In this document: in pieces, positions 7,653 through 18,508 of the stretch
How positions within the stretch are numbered: the stretch's first letter is position 1
Layout: each line of letters starts with the position of its first letter
From: Propionicicella superfundia DSM 22317
Lineage (GTDB): Bacteria > Actinomycetota > Actinomycetes > Propionibacteriales > Propionibacteriaceae
Reading direction: 5' to 3'
DNA: 64,000 nucleotides
NCBI RefSeq assembly: GCF_000423465.1
Contig: NZ_KE384020.1
Location: forward strand, 737,671 to 801,670
The notes under the pieces: generated by a model
Database searches by the model: none
Told to the model about the DNA's origin: nothing
The model's input: the letters and a program-made list of their open reading frames with translations, nothing else
Program-made: the position numbers and the translations under genes

Positions 7653-9143
7653 TCAGGACAGCCGCGTCAGGATCAGCTCGCGCACCTTCGCCGCGTCGGC
7701 TTTGCCGCCCATCGTCCGCATCACCGCGCCGATCAACGCCCCGGCTGCCTGCACCTTGCCGGCGCGGATCTTGTCGGCCACGTCGGGATTCGCCTCGATC
7801 GCGGCGTCCACGGCCACGCCCAGCGCACCGTCGTCCGACACGACCGCGAGGCCCCGCGCCGCCACCACGGCCGCCGGATCGCCCTCCCCTGCCAGGACGC
7901 CGTCGATGACCTGCCGGGCGAGCTTGTCGTTGACCGTCCCGGCGTCGACCAGCGCCTGCACGGCCGCGACCTGGGCGGGCGTGATCGGCAGGCCGTCCAG
8001 ATCCGTACCCGTCTCGTTGGCCCGCCGTGCCAACTCGGCCACCCACCACTTGCGGGCCGCCGCGGGCGGGGCACCCGCCACGACGGTGGCGAGCACGAGG
8101 TCGAGCGCGCCCGCACCCTGGACGTCCCTCATCTCCGCCTCGGTGAAGCCCCACTCGGTGGTGAGGCGCCGGCGCCGCTCGGCCGGTGGCTCGGGCAGGG
8201 TCGCCCGCAACTCGGCGACCCATTCCCGGCTGGGCGCCACCGGGACGAGGTCGGGCTCCGGGAAGTAGCGGTAGTCCTCGGCCTGTTCCTTGCTCCGGCC
8301 CGACGTCGTGTACCCGCCGGCCTCGTTCCAGTGCCGCGTCTCCTGCGTGACCCGGCCCCCGGCGGCCAGGACGGCTCCCTGACGGCGGATCTCGTACCGC
8401 AGCGCCCGCTCGATCGACCGCAGCGAGTTCAGGTTCTTCGTCTCCGTCCGCGTGCCGAGAGTGTCCGACCCCTTCGGCATGAGCGACACGTTCGCGTCGC
8501 ACCGCAGCGAGCCCTGTTCCATCCGGACGTCCGAGACACCCAGGGCCCGGACCATGTCCCGCAGATCGGCCACGTACTCGCGGGCCACCTCGGGGGCACG
8601 GTCGCCGGTGCCGAACACGGGCTTGGTGACGATCTCGATGAGGGGCACCCCGGCCCGGTTGTAGTCGAGCAGCGAGTACTCCGCGCCCTCGATGCGGCCG
8701 GTCGCCCCGCCCACATGGACGAGCTTCCCGGCATCCTCCTCCATGTGCGCCCGTTCGATCGGGACCTCGTAGACGACTCCCCCGGTCTCCACGCTCACAT
8801 GCCCCTCGTAGGCGATCGGCTCGTCGTACTGGGACGTCTGGAAGTCCTTCGTCATGTCGGGGTAGAAGTAGTTCTTCCGCGCGAACCGGCACCAGGACGC
8901 GATCTCGCAGTTGAGTGCGAGCCCGATGCGGATCGCCGACTCGACCGCCTTCCCGTTGAGCACCGGCAGCGTGCCCGGCAGGCCGAGGCACACCGGGCAG
9001 GTCTGCGTGTTGGGCGCCGCACCGAAGGCGGTCGCGCAGCCGCAGAACATCTTGGACGCGGTGTTCAACTCGACGTGGACCTCCAGCCCGAGGACCGGGT
9101 CGAACCGTTCGAGGACCTCGGCGAAGTCCATCAGCTCGTCCAT
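7653..9143 (-). CDS. gatB: Asp-tRNA(Asn)/Glu-tRNA(Gln) amidotransferase subunit B
   Basis: 496 residues from ATG 9143, which overlaps the gatA stop (ATGA); longer upstream readings in the same frame lie inside gatA. GatB binds the mischarged tRNA and activates its acyl group by ATP-dependent phosphorylation before ammonia from GatA attacks. The N-terminal catalytic module shows family hallmarks: [20 protein letters not shown], the CxxC-like pair in [21 protein letters not shown] and [13 protein letters not shown]. The C-terminal helical/YqeY-like tail ends in [11 protein letters not shown]. With gatA and gatC it makes the GatCAB complex, which implies that Gln-tRNA and perhaps Asn-tRNA are made by transamidation in this organism. 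Confidence 0.96.
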   Translation of the reverse strand: MDELMDFAEVLERFDPVLGLEVHVELNTASKMFCGCATAFGAAPNTQTCPVCLGLPGTLPVLNGKAVESAIRIGLALNCEIASWCRFARKNYFYPDMTKDFQTSQYDEPIAYEGHVSVETGGVVYEVPIERAHMEEDAGKLVHVGGATGRIEGAEYSLLDYNRAGVPLIEIVTKPVFGTGDRAPEVAREYVADLRDMVRALGVSDVRMEQGSLRCDANVSLMPKGSDTLGTRTETKNLNSLRSIERALRYEIRRQGAVLAAGGRVTQETRHWNEAGGYTTSGRSKEQAEDYRYFPEPDLVPVAPSREWVAELRATLPEPPAERRRRLTTEWGFTEAEMRDVQGAGALDLVLATVVAGAPPAAARKWWVAELARRANETGTDLDGLPITPAQVAAVQALVDAGTVNDKLARQVIDGVLAGEGDPAAVVAARGLAVVSDDGALGVAVDAAIEANPDVADKIRAGKVQAAGALIGAVMRTMGGKADAAKVRELILTRLS

Positions 9144-10681
9144 CACAGGACCCCTTCCCGGGAGACGCCCAAGTAGTCGCCCGCCGTGCTGTCCGCAAGC
9201 TGGTCGATCACCGTCCCGCCCCAGATCGCCGACAGTTCCCGCTCCAGCGCCGCGCCGACCCGGTACACGCGGTCGTCGGCCATGGCCGGAGCCATCACCT
9301 GCAGGCCGACCGGCAGGCCGTCCTCGGGGGCCAGGCCGCACGGGAACGATCCCGAGGCGTTGCCCGCCAGGTTGCTCGGGATCGTGCACAGGTCGTTCTT
9401 GTACATGGCCATCGGGTCGTCGATTCGCTCACCGATCCGGAACGCGGTCGTGGGCGTCGTCGGGGACACGAGGACGTCCGCCTCGGCGAACGCCCGCTCG
9501 AAGTCCTGCCTGATGAGGGTGCGCACCTTCTGCGCCGACCCGTAGTACGCGTCGTAGTACCCGCTGGACAGAGCGTAGGTGCCGATGATGATCCGCCGCT
9601 TCACCTCTTCGCCGAACCCGGCCCCGCGCGAGGCCGACATCACCTCCTCGGCGCTGTGCGTCCCGTCGTCCCCGATCCTGAGCCCGTACCGCATGGCGTC
9701 GAACCGGGCCAGGTTGGAGCTGCACTCGGCGGGCAGGATGAGGTAATAGGCCGCGAGCGCATAGGCGAAGTGCGGACACGACACCTCGACGAGCTCGGCA
9801 CCGGCCTTCTGCAGCAGCACCAGCGCCTCGTTGAAGCGCACCTCCACGCCGTCCTGGTAGCCCTCGCCGCCGAGTTCGGAGACGACGCCGATCCGCATTC
9901 CCGACACGTCACCGGATCGAGCCGCCGCCACCACGGGCGGCACCGGGGCCGGGATGGAGGTCGAGTCTCGCGGGTCGTGCCCCGCGACCGCCTCGTGGAG
10001 CAGCGCCGCGTCGAGCACGGTGCGGGCGCACGGACCGCCCTGGTCGAGGCTGGAGGCCAGCGCCACCAGCCCGAAGCGGGACACCCCTCCGTACGTCGGC
10101 TTGACTCCGACCGTCCCGGTGACCGCCGCGGGCTGCCGGATCGACCCGCCCGTGTCGGTCCCCATGGCCAGCGGCGCCATGAAGGACGCCACCGCGGCGG
10201 CCGACCCTCCGCCGGAGCCGCCGGGGATGCGGTCGAGATCCCACGGGTTGTGGGTGGGCCCGAACGCCGAGTTCTCGGTCGACGAGCCCATGGCGAACTC
10301 GTCCATATTGGTCTTGCCGAGGATGATCAGGCCGGCGTCGGCGAGGCGTCGTGTCACGGTCGCGTCGTACGGCGGCACCCAGTTCTCCAGGGTGCGCGAC
10401 CCGCAGGTCGTCGGCAGCCCCCGGTAGGCGAAGACGTCCTTCAGCGCGAGCGGGACGCCCGCCAGAGGACCGAGCGCCTCGCCGGCCGCGCGGGCCGCGT
10501 CGATGTGCCGGGCCCGGTCGAGCGCGCGTCCGGCGTCGAGGCTGAGGAACGCGTGGACGTCCTCGTCGATCCGCGTGATCTGGTCCAGGTGTGCGGTGAC
10601 GACCTCGACGGAACTGACATTGCCGGCAGCCAGCTCGCTGCTCAGTTCCGCAGCGGTGGCGCGCAGGATGTCGGCGCTCAC
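9143..10681 (-). CDS. gatA: Asp-tRNA(Asn)/Glu-tRNA(Gln) amidotransferase subunit A
   Basis: 512 residues from GTG 10681, whose bases overlap the gatC stop. GatA is the amidase-signature subunit that releases ammonia from glutamine or asparagine. The Ser-cisSer-Lys triad is visible: Lys81 in LALKD, Ser156 in GGSGGGS and Ser180 in [11 protein letters not shown]. The substrate and tunnel region ([19 protein letters not shown]) is standard, and the length is slightly above the usual 480-490. It is translationally coupled on both sides, so gatC, gatA and gatB form one operon read leftward from about 10974. Confidence 0.96.
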   Translation of the reverse strand: MSADILRATAAELSSELAAGNVSSVEVVTAHLDQITRIDEDVHAFLSLDAGRALDRARHIDAARAAGEALGPLAGVPLALKDVFAYRGLPTTCGSRTLENWVPPYDATVTRRLADAGLIILGKTNMDEFAMGSSTENSAFGPTHNPWDLDRIPGGSGGGSAAAVASFMAPLAMGTDTGGSIRQPAAVTGTVGVKPTYGGVSRFGLVALASSLDQGGPCARTVLDAALLHEAVAGHDPRDSTSIPAPVPPVVAAARSGDVSGMRIGVVSELGGEGYQDGVEVRFNEALVLLQKAGAELVEVSCPHFAYALAAYYLILPAECSSNLARFDAMRYGLRIGDDGTHSAEEVMSASRGAGFGEEVKRRIIIGTYALSSGYYDAYYGSAQKVRTLIRQDFERAFAEADVLVSPTTPTTAFRIGERIDDPMAMYKNDLCTIPSNLAGNASGSFPCGLAPEDGLPVGLQVMAPAMADDRVYRVGAALERELSAIWGGTVIDQLADSTAGDYLGVSREGVL

Positions 10682-10974
10682 TGCTCCTCCTCCAGGATGC
10701 GCGGCACGCGGAACCGGTCCTCCTCGGCGGCCGGTGCCATCGCCAGCGCATCGGCGACCGGCAGGGAGGCGACGACCTCGTCGGAGCGGAAGACGTTGGT
10801 CAGCGGCAGCGGATGGGACGTCGGCGTGACGTCGGCTGTCGCGACCTCGGACACCAGCCGGTTCGACGCGATGATGACGTCCAACTGCGGGGCGAGTTTG
10901 GTCAGTTCCTCGACCGTCAGGTCGATTCGCGCCAGGCGCGCCAGCCGCGCGACGTCGTCGGGGGTCAGGGTCAC
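10678..10974 (-). CDS. gatC: Asp-tRNA(Asn)/Glu-tRNA(Gln) amidotransferase subunit C
   Basis: 98 residues from a GTG at 10974 preceded by GAGGAGGGAAC. GatC is the small subunit that wraps between GatA and GatB and stabilises the complex. The typical N-terminal helix ([17 protein letters not shown]) and the C-terminal FRVPRIL segment are present. It is the first gene of the operon; a TAGGAT hexamer about 40 bases upstream in the divergent gap could be its -10 box. Unlike many first genes in this window it has a clear Shine-Dalgarno. Confidence 0.95.
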   Translation of the reverse strand: MTLTPDDVARLARLARIDLTVEELTKLAPQLDVIIASNRLVSEVATADVTPTSHPLPLTNVFRSDEVVASLPVADALAMAPAAEEDRFRVPRILEEEQ

Positions 10975-11102
10975 GTTCCCTCCTCAGGATTGCCACACCG
11001 CTGGCCATCCTATTGGGCCCGCCGCCGACACGCCTCCCGGTGGGCCGTCCTGGCTCGTGGAACTGACATGCGGACGTAACAGCCGATGAGAAATGATGAG
11101 GT

Positions 11103-11720
11103 GTGTTCCTGCTACGAGTCGCCATCCCCGATCGCCCCGGCTCCCTCGGTGCCGTGGCGACGGCTCTCGGCACCATCTTCGCCGACATCTCTGCCGTGGA
11201 GATCGTCGAGAAGCACGACGACCTGGTGGTCGACGACTTCATGATCGAGGTTCCGCCGGGGACGCCGCCCGACATGCTCGTGACCGCCTGCTCGGCGCTG
11301 CCGGGCGTCCGGGTGCTGTGGGTCTCCCACTATCCCGAGCACTGGGGGCTGCATTCCGACATCGAGGTCGTCGAGGCCATGAGCGAGGCGCCCGCCGAGG
11401 CGCACGAGATCCTCACCGACACGACGCCGGCCACCTTCCGCTGCCATTGGGCGCTGCTCATCGACCGCGACACGAGGCATGTTGCCCGGGCCACCGATGT
11501 CGCCCCCGTGCTGGACGGCGACCACGGCGACGTGTTCGGGGATCTGGTGACGGCCCGCATCGACATCCTGCCCGACGGATGGCTGGACGGGTGGAGCGAG
11601 ACGGAGATCGCGCTCGCGCCACTGCGCGAGAGGTACACGATCGTCGCCGCCCGCCGGGGCGGCCCGCCGTTCATGGTCTCCGAACTCGCCCGGCTGCGTC
11701 ATCTGGCCACCATCGCCTGA
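11103..11720 (+). CDS. ACT-domain amino-acid-binding protein
   Basis: 205 residues from GTG 11103. The N-terminus ([22 protein letters not shown]) is a clear ACT domain, the small-molecule regulatory fold found in amino-acid enzymes and sensors. The C-terminal half (about 75-205) has no motif I recognise. It is divergent from gatC, an arrangement known in other actinobacteria such as mycobacteria, where its job is also undefined. Because ACT domains bind amino acids, a regulatory link to Gln/Asn-tRNA formation is possible but only inferred from position. No good Shine-Dalgarno is visible. It converges with the small membrane protein gene at 11787. Confidence 0.7.
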   Translation: MFLLRVAIPDRPGSLGAVATALGTIFADISAVEIVEKHDDLVVDDFMIEVPPGTPPDMLVTACSALPGVRVLWVSHYPEHWGLHSDIEVVEAMSEAPAEAHEILTDTTPATFRCHWALLIDRDTRHVARATDVAPVLDGDHGDVFGDLVTARIDILPDGWLDGWSETEIALAPLRERYTIVAARRGGPPFMVSELARLRHLATIA

Positions 11721-11786
11721 GGGCGAGCCGGGACCGCGGGTCCGGCGGACCGGGCGCCCACGCGACCTCGCGCGATCGACCCGGTG

Positions 11787-12014
11787 TCAGCCTTTCAGCG
11801 CCATGAAGAACTGGTAGCCGACAAAGATCACGACGGCCGCCATGATGACGAAGCCGATCGGGACGAGCACCCGCATCAGCTTCTTCATAAAGGTGGAGGG
11901 CACACGCTCGGGCCCCCACTCGCGGTTGCGCCGCCGAAACGTCTTCGCCTTGGCGCGCTCGGGGACGCCCCCGTCCAGGTTGAGGCCGGAATACAGTCCG
12001 TCGAGCTTGCTCAT
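11787..12014 (-). CDS. Small single-pass membrane protein, unknown function
   Basis: 75 residues from ATG 12014. A charged N-terminal half (RAKAKTFRRRNREWGPERV) is followed by one membrane helix (about 48-72) and ends ALKG. I do not recognise a family. A TAGAAT hexamer at 12023-12028 lies eight bases before the start, and no Shine-Dalgarno is present, so the mRNA is probably leaderless or nearly so. The hexamer overlaps the ligA stop codon, so this gene can be transcribed alone, though it follows ligA on the same strand by 11 bases. Conserved small proteins of this kind are common in actinobacteria. Confidence 0.6.
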   Translation of the reverse strand: MSKLDGLYSGLNLDGGVPERAKAKTFRRRNREWGPERVPSTFMKKLMRVLVPIGFVIMAAVVIFVGYQFFMALKG

Positions 12015-12025
12015 CGCGGACGATT

Positions 12026-14089
<2,064 letters not shown>

Positions 14090-14126
14090 CCGGGTGTCGC
14101 CGACGGACCGGCGTGGCGCGTACGGC

Positions 14127-15101
14127 TCAGCCGGCGAGGCGTTCCTCCATGTGCTTGGCAACCTCGCGGAGCGTCCGCCAGACCTGCCGCACGTCGGCGG
14201 GGCGCCACGACGCGAGACCGCACGCGGGGGTGACCCCCAGACGCTCCCCCGCCTCCGGTCCGGCCCCGAGCTCGCGCAGCACCGACCAGGCGCGCGCGAC
14301 CGCCGTGGGGACATCGGTGGCGGCGTCGCCGACCACGCCGAGCAGCATCTCGCGCCCGGCGTCGACGGCGGCGGCCAGGTCGTCGAGGTCACTGCTCGTC
14401 AGCGTGGAGACGTCCACCGACACGCCCGTGAGACCCGTTGCCTGCAGCAGCGGCCAGATCGGCAGTCCGGGCGCGCAGGAGTGCACGACCGTGGCCACGG
14501 CGTCCTCCCCGCCCGACCACGTGGCCAGGACGCCGAACGCCTCGGATCGGTCGACGGCCCGCACCCGGAAGAAGCCCCCCGGGGTCGGGATCCCCCCGGC
14601 GAGCACGGCCGGAAGCGACGGCTCGTCGAGCTGCAGTCGCGGCTCGACGCCGGGCAGGCGCCGGGCCACCTCGCGCAACAGGTCGGCCGTGCCCTGCCGC
14701 AGCGACGCCGCCACGTCGCGACGTGCGCCCGAGTCGGCCAGTGCCCGCCCGCCGCGCGGAAGGTCGAGGGAGGCGATCAGTGTCCACGGCCCCGCCACGG
14801 GGATGCGCAACGGACCGGCATAGTCGGGGACCGATTCCGCGAGCATGTCCAGGTCGTCGCGCAGGAGCGCGCGGGCGCGACGCAGGTCGGGACCGGGCGT
14901 GGCGGAGAGCTGCCAGCCCGACGTGGTGAGCTCGGCGTCGAGCCCGCTGAGGACGGCGGCTCCGCGCGCGATCATCGTCGCGTGCGGTCCGCGGGCCGGC
15001 AGTTCGGGGAGGTACGGGACGGGCACGTCCTCGAAGGTCATCGCGACGGCACCCGGGTAGTCGGTGCCGGGCAGCGAGCCCAATCCGGTCACGGCGACCA
15101 T
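14127..15101 (-). CDS. MetE-like (cobalamin-independent methionine synthase family) protein
   Basis: 324 residues from ATG 15101, overlapping the mnmA stop (ATGA). The protein is about half the size of full MetE and corresponds to the C-terminal barrel. Possible zinc ligands are kept: His207 and Cys209 in VVHSCAP and Cys294 in TPACGL. The N-terminus (VTGLGSLPGTDYPGAV) matches short MetE-like proteins common next to mnmA and ligA in actinobacteria. Without the N-terminal folate-binding half it may use another methyl donor or act in a different thiol methylation; the real substrate is unknown. Coupling to mnmA suggests a link to sulfur or tRNA thiolation but does not prove one. Confidence 0.75.
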   Translation of the reverse strand: MVAVTGLGSLPGTDYPGAVAMTFEDVPVPYLPELPARGPHATMIARGAAVLSGLDAELTTSGWQLSATPGPDLRRARALLRDDLDMLAESVPDYAGPLRIPVAGPWTLIASLDLPRGGRALADSGARRDVAASLRQGTADLLREVARRLPGVEPRLQLDEPSLPAVLAGGIPTPGGFFRVRAVDRSEAFGVLATWSGGEDAVATVVHSCAPGLPIWPLLQATGLTGVSVDVSTLTSSDLDDLAAAVDAGREMLLGVVGDAATDVPTAVARAWSVLRELGAGPEAGERLGVTPACGLASWRPADVRQVWRTLREVAKHMEERLAG

Positions 15102-16186
15102 CAGGCGGGCACCGCCATCGCGTCCGTCGCGGCGATCGTCGCGCTCCCGACCACGCGCGTCCCGGAGTAGAACACGGCCCCTTGTCCGGGCGCGACCCCG
15201 ACGAGCGGCTCGTCGAGCACGACCTCGGCCCCGGCACCGATCTCGATCGTCGCGCCGACGGGAGCCCCGTGGGCGCGCACCTGCACCGCGCCCCTCCACG
15301 GTCCGTCTCGCCGCGGCCCGGCCCAGGTGGGCCGGATGCAGGACAGCCGCGACACGCGGAGATGATCGTGCGGGCCGACCGTGACGGTGTTCGTCACCGG
15401 TGAGATGTCCAGGACGTAGCGCGGGCGGCCGTCGTCGGCCGGGCGGCCCAGCCGCAGCCCGCGGCGCTGACCGACGGTGAACTGGTGCGCGCCGTCGTGC
15501 TCGCCCACGACCGTGCCGTCCTCGTCGAGGATCGGGCCCTGCGTGGAACCCAGGTGCGAGCGGAGATAGCCGGCCGTGTCCCCGTCGGGGATGAAGCAGA
15601 TGTCGTGGGAGTCGGGCTTGCGAGCCACGCCGAGCCCGCGAGCCTCCGCCTCGGCGCGGACGTCCGTCTTCAGGTCGCCGCCCAGCGGGAAGAGGGATCG
15701 CGCGACCTGTCCGGCGGTGAGGACGCCGAGCACGTACGACTGGTCCTTCGAGTCGTCGGCCGCCCGGTGGAGCTCCACACCGGCGGGGCCGTCCTCCAGG
15801 CGCGCGTAGTGACCTGTCGCGATCGCGTCGAAGCCCAGGGCGACGCCGCGGTCGAGAACGGCGGCGAACTTGATGCGCTCGTTGCAGCGCAGGCAGGGGT
15901 TGGGCGTCCGGCCCGCCCGGTACTCGGCCACGAAGTCGTCGACCACCTCGGCGGCGAACCGGTCGGAGAAGTCCCACACGTAGAAGGGGATGCCGAGCCG
16001 GTCGGCGGCTCTCCGCGCGTCGTGGGAGTCCTCCAGGGAGCAGCATCCCCGCGCGCCGCTGCGGAACGTCCGGGGGTTGCGCGACAGCGCGAGATGGACG
16101 CCGGTCACGTCATGACCGGCGTCGACCATCCGGGCGGCGGCGACAGCGGAATCGACCCCGCCCGACATCGCTGCCAGGACTCGCAC
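15101..16186 (-). CDS. mnmA: tRNA-specific 2-thiouridylase
   Basis: 361 residues from GTG 16186, chosen because TACAAT lies six bases upstream and the PP-loop follows at once. MnmA puts sulfur on U34 of tRNA Lys, Glu and Gln. The ATP PP-loop SGGVDS is at residues 8-13; the two catalytic cysteines are Cys98 (TPNPCLRC) and Cys197 (DSHDICFIP); ATGHYARL and KDQSYVLG are standard. It follows the cysteine desulfurase gene by about 40 bases on the same strand; that enzyme can supply the persulfide sulfur. It also has its own apparent leaderless promoter. Its stop overlaps the MetE-like start. Confidence 0.95.
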   Translation of the reverse strand: MRVLAAMSGGVDSAVAAARMVDAGHDVTGVHLALSRNPRTFRSGARGCCSLEDSHDARRAADRLGIPFYVWDFSDRFAAEVVDDFVAEYRAGRTPNPCLRCNERIKFAAVLDRGVALGFDAIATGHYARLEDGPAGVELHRAADDSKDQSYVLGVLTAGQVARSLFPLGGDLKTDVRAEAEARGLGVARKPDSHDICFIPDGDTAGYLRSHLGSTQGPILDEDGTVVGEHDGAHQFTVGQRRGLRLGRPADDGRPRYVLDISPVTNTVTVGPHDHLRVSRLSCIRPTWAGPRRDGPWRGAVQVRAHGAPVGATIEIGAGAEVVLDEPLVGVAPGQGAVFYSGTRVVGSATIAATDAMAVPA

Positions 16187-16192
16187 CCCGAC

Positions 16193-16198
16193 ATTGTA
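16193..16198 (-). promoter_or_regulatory. -10 box (TACAAT) for mnmA
   Basis: TACAAT on the minus strand ends six bases before GTG 16186, with no Shine-Dalgarno. It is the closest to consensus of the leaderless-type -10 boxes in this window. Confidence 0.55.
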
Positions 16199-16226
16199 GG
16201 TGCTGCGGCGGGAGCGGGGTGGTTCG

Positions 16227-17381
16227 TCAGGCCGCGTCGCGCGCGCGCTCCACGAGGGTGGGGAGGGCGCGCAGCAGAGCGGTGACATCGTCGGGCGCCG
16301 TGGTCCATCCGAGCGAGAATCGCAGCGTCGCGCTCGCGTCGGCCCGCGAGCGTCCCATCGCCAGCAGGACGTCGCTCGGTTGCACGACGCCGGCGTGGCA
16401 GGCCGATCCCGTCGAGCAGTCGAACCCCTCCCGGTCGAGCAGGAACTGCAGGTCGGATGCCCGCAGGCCGGTGAAGGTGACGCTGCAGACGCCGGGGCTG
16501 ACCGGGTCGGTGCCGTTCACGCGCGTTCCCGGCACCGAGGTGAGGATGCCCGACGCCAGGGCCGTGCGCAGCGCCGTCAGCCGGGCGCTCTCGGCGTCGA
16601 GCCCGCGCACCGCGTGCGCGACCGCCGCGGCGAACGCGGCGGCCAGCGGCGCAGACAGCGTGCCCGAGCGGAGGCTGCGCTCCTGGCCGCCGCCGAACGA
16701 CGAGGGGGCTGGCGCGATGTCCCGCGAGACGAGGAGGGCGCCGATGCCCACCGGTCCGCCGACCTTGTGGGCCGCGACGGTCAGCATGTCGAGCCCGCTG
16801 GCGGCGAACGACACCGGGACGTGCCCCACGGCCTGGGCGGCGTCGCTGTGCGACCAGGCCCCCACTGCCGCCGCGGCGGACGCGATCGCGCCGATCGGCT
16901 GCACGGTTCCGACCTCGTTGTTGACCCATTGCACCGTCACGAGAGCGGTGTCGGGCCCGGCGGTGGCGGCCACGGCCGCCGGATCGACGTGCCCGCCCGG
17001 TGTCACCGGCAGGATGTCCGTCGCCGCGGCATCGCCGCGCACATGCTCGAAGGCCCGCGCCACGGCGGGGTGTTCGATCGCCGAGGTCAGGATGCGCGGG
17101 CGTCCCTCTCGTCCCGCGGCGCCGAGGACGGCCAGGTTGTCCGCCTCGGTCCCGCCCGCGGTGAACACGACCTCCATCGGGTGGGCGTCCAGCGCGTCGG
17201 CCAGCAGCTCACGGGCCTCGTCGACCACTGCCCGTGCACGCCGTCCGGCCGTGTGGACCGCGTGCGGATTCCCCACGAGATCGAGGGTGTCGAGGAGCGC
17301 CGCCCGGGCGGCCGGGAGCAGCGGCGTCGTCGCGGCATGGTCCAGGTAGACCCGTCGGGTCGGTCGCGCGTTGTCCCCCAT
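16227..17381 (-). CDS. Cysteine desulfurase (IscS/NifS family)
   Basis: 384 residues from ATG 17381; a GTG two codons upstream is an alternative. The PLP enzyme converts cysteine to alanine and an enzyme-bound persulfide. Lys206 in [10 protein letters not shown] carries PLP; the catalytic cysteine is Cys328 in STGSACHAG; the N-terminal YLDHAATTP and the [10 protein letters not shown] motif are family marks. It probably feeds sulfur to mnmA immediately downstream, as in other actinobacteria, and possibly to Fe-S assembly. A TAGGCT hexamer lies eight bases before the ATG and no Shine-Dalgarno is visible, so its mRNA is probably leaderless or has a one- to two-base leader. Confidence 0.93.
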   Translation of the reverse strand: MGDNARPTRRVYLDHAATTPLLPAARAALLDTLDLVGNPHAVHTAGRRARAVVDEARELLADALDAHPMEVVFTAGGTEADNLAVLGAAGREGRPRILTSAIEHPAVARAFEHVRGDAAATDILPVTPGGHVDPAAVAATAGPDTALVTVQWVNNEVGTVQPIGAIASAAAAVGAWSHSDAAQAVGHVPVSFAASGLDMLTVAAHKVGGPVGIGALLVSRDIAPAPSSFGGGQERSLRSGTLSAPLAAAFAAAVAHAVRGLDAESARLTALRTALASGILTSVPGTRVNGTDPVSPGVCSVTFTGLRASDLQFLLDREGFDCSTGSACHAGVVQPSDVLLAMGRSRADASATLRFSLGWTTAPDDVTALLRALPTLVERARDAA

Positions 17382-17483
17382 ATGCACACAGCCTAGTCGT
17401 GAGCGATTCGGCTACCCTTGATCAGGAATCGCGCGAACGGGAGAGCTTCTGGTGCGGGGATCTGGGCACCTGACAGGCGACCG

Positions 17484-18440
17484 ATGAGCAGGCAAAGCGC
17501 CGGGCTGCTGGAAGAGTTCCGGCAGTCCTGGAGGACCACGCTCATCGTCGCGGTCGTGTCATGCCTGCTCGGCGCCACGACCGGGTTCGGCTACGTGCAA
17601 CTGCGCTTCATCGGCGTGACCGGCAGCCCCACCGAGACGGTGCAGCGCTATCTGCTCGCCATCGCCCAGAACGACTCGGTGCGCGCCCTGCAGGAGGTCG
17701 CGCACCGACCCGCCGACACCTCCCTGCTGACCGACGAGGCGCTACGTTCCGCCCACCTGGACAACCCCATGTCGGGCATCGCGGTGACGCAGACCCGCAG
17801 CCCCCGGGTCCCCGTCAGCTTCCTGCTCGGCACGACCCGCGTCGAGACGGTCATCACCGTGACGGCTGTCGAGGGTGTGTTCCTCGTCGATCAGGGATTG
17901 GCCACGGCCGATCTGACGCAGGCCCGGTCGCTGGGCGTCGGCATCCAGGCCGGCGGGCGCGGGGTGACGGCCGACGCCGTCCCGGTGTTCCCGGGGATCT
18001 ATCCCGTGACGACCGGCGACAGCCGGCTCGCGCTGAAGCCCGGCGGATACGTGAAGGCGGTCGATGTCGGGGGGACGGCGGCGCCGCCGGCGCAGGAGCT
18101 CGCCCTGACGGATTCGGGTCTGACCTCCATCCGCGGCGCCGCGCAGGCCCAGATCGCGGCCTGCGCCGAGGTTTCGAACCCCGCGCCGGCCGGATGCCCG
18201 TTCAGCGCCGACGACTCGACCACGTACCGCTCCGGAACCGCGACGTGGGTGAGCCTCTCGGATCCGAGCGTCTCGGCCGAGGTGGTCGCGGAGGCGAGTG
18301 CCGACATCACGGTCAGTGGCCGGATGCGGTTCACCGCTGTCGTGGCCGCCACCGGGAAGAACCACTCCGAGCAGGTGTCGTTCACGTCGCCCGGGAAGGT
18401 CGACCTGCGGAATCGTGACTGGCGGATCACCTGGGAGTAG
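17484..18440 (+). CDS. Unknown single-pass membrane protein with extracytoplasmic domain
   Basis: 318 residues from ATG 17484; longer in-frame readings lack a ribosome site and start with an unlikely Arg-rich stretch. An amphipathic head (1-16) precedes one membrane helix (about 18-37), then about 280 residues outside the membrane. That part begins TGSPTETVQRYLLAIAQND, the pattern of an N-terminal helical or NTF2-like segment seen in actinobacterial secreted proteins, followed by repeated beta-rich sections. Two cysteines (in IAACAEVSNPAPAGCPF) could form a disulfide. I cannot name a family. It is divergent from the cysteine desulfurase gene and precedes glgX, which has its own promoter. Confidence 0.6.
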   Translation: MSRQSAGLLEEFRQSWRTTLIVAVVSCLLGATTGFGYVQLRFIGVTGSPTETVQRYLLAIAQNDSVRALQEVAHRPADTSLLTDEALRSAHLDNPMSGIAVTQTRSPRVPVSFLLGTTRVETVITVTAVEGVFLVDQGLATADLTQARSLGVGIQAGGRGVTADAVPVFPGIYPVTTGDSRLALKPGGYVKAVDVGGTAAPPAQELALTDSGLTSIRGAAQAQIAACAEVSNPAPAGCPFSADDSTTYRSGTATWVSLSDPSVSAEVVAEASADITVSGRMRFTAVVAATGKNHSEQVSFTSPGKVDLRNRDWRITWE

Positions 18441-18467
18441 TGTCCCGGGATCGCTGTCAGATACCTC

Positions 18468-18473
18468 TATAGT
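18468..18473 (+). promoter_or_regulatory. -10 box (TATAGT) for glgX
   Basis: TATAGT lies 35 bases before the glgX ATG in the 68-bp gap after the preceding gene. It would give a leader of about 28 bases containing AGGAGAG at 18494-18500. No convincing -35 box is seen. Confidence 0.5.
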
Positions 18474-18508
18474 TGTTACCCACTCAGGCCATCAGGAGAG
18501 AACAACAC

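Noticed and set aside
11721-11786. Possible terminator between the ACT-domain gene and the 75-residue gene
   Set aside because: Only five-bp stems (GGTCC/GGACC) with several competing pairings; too weak to call.
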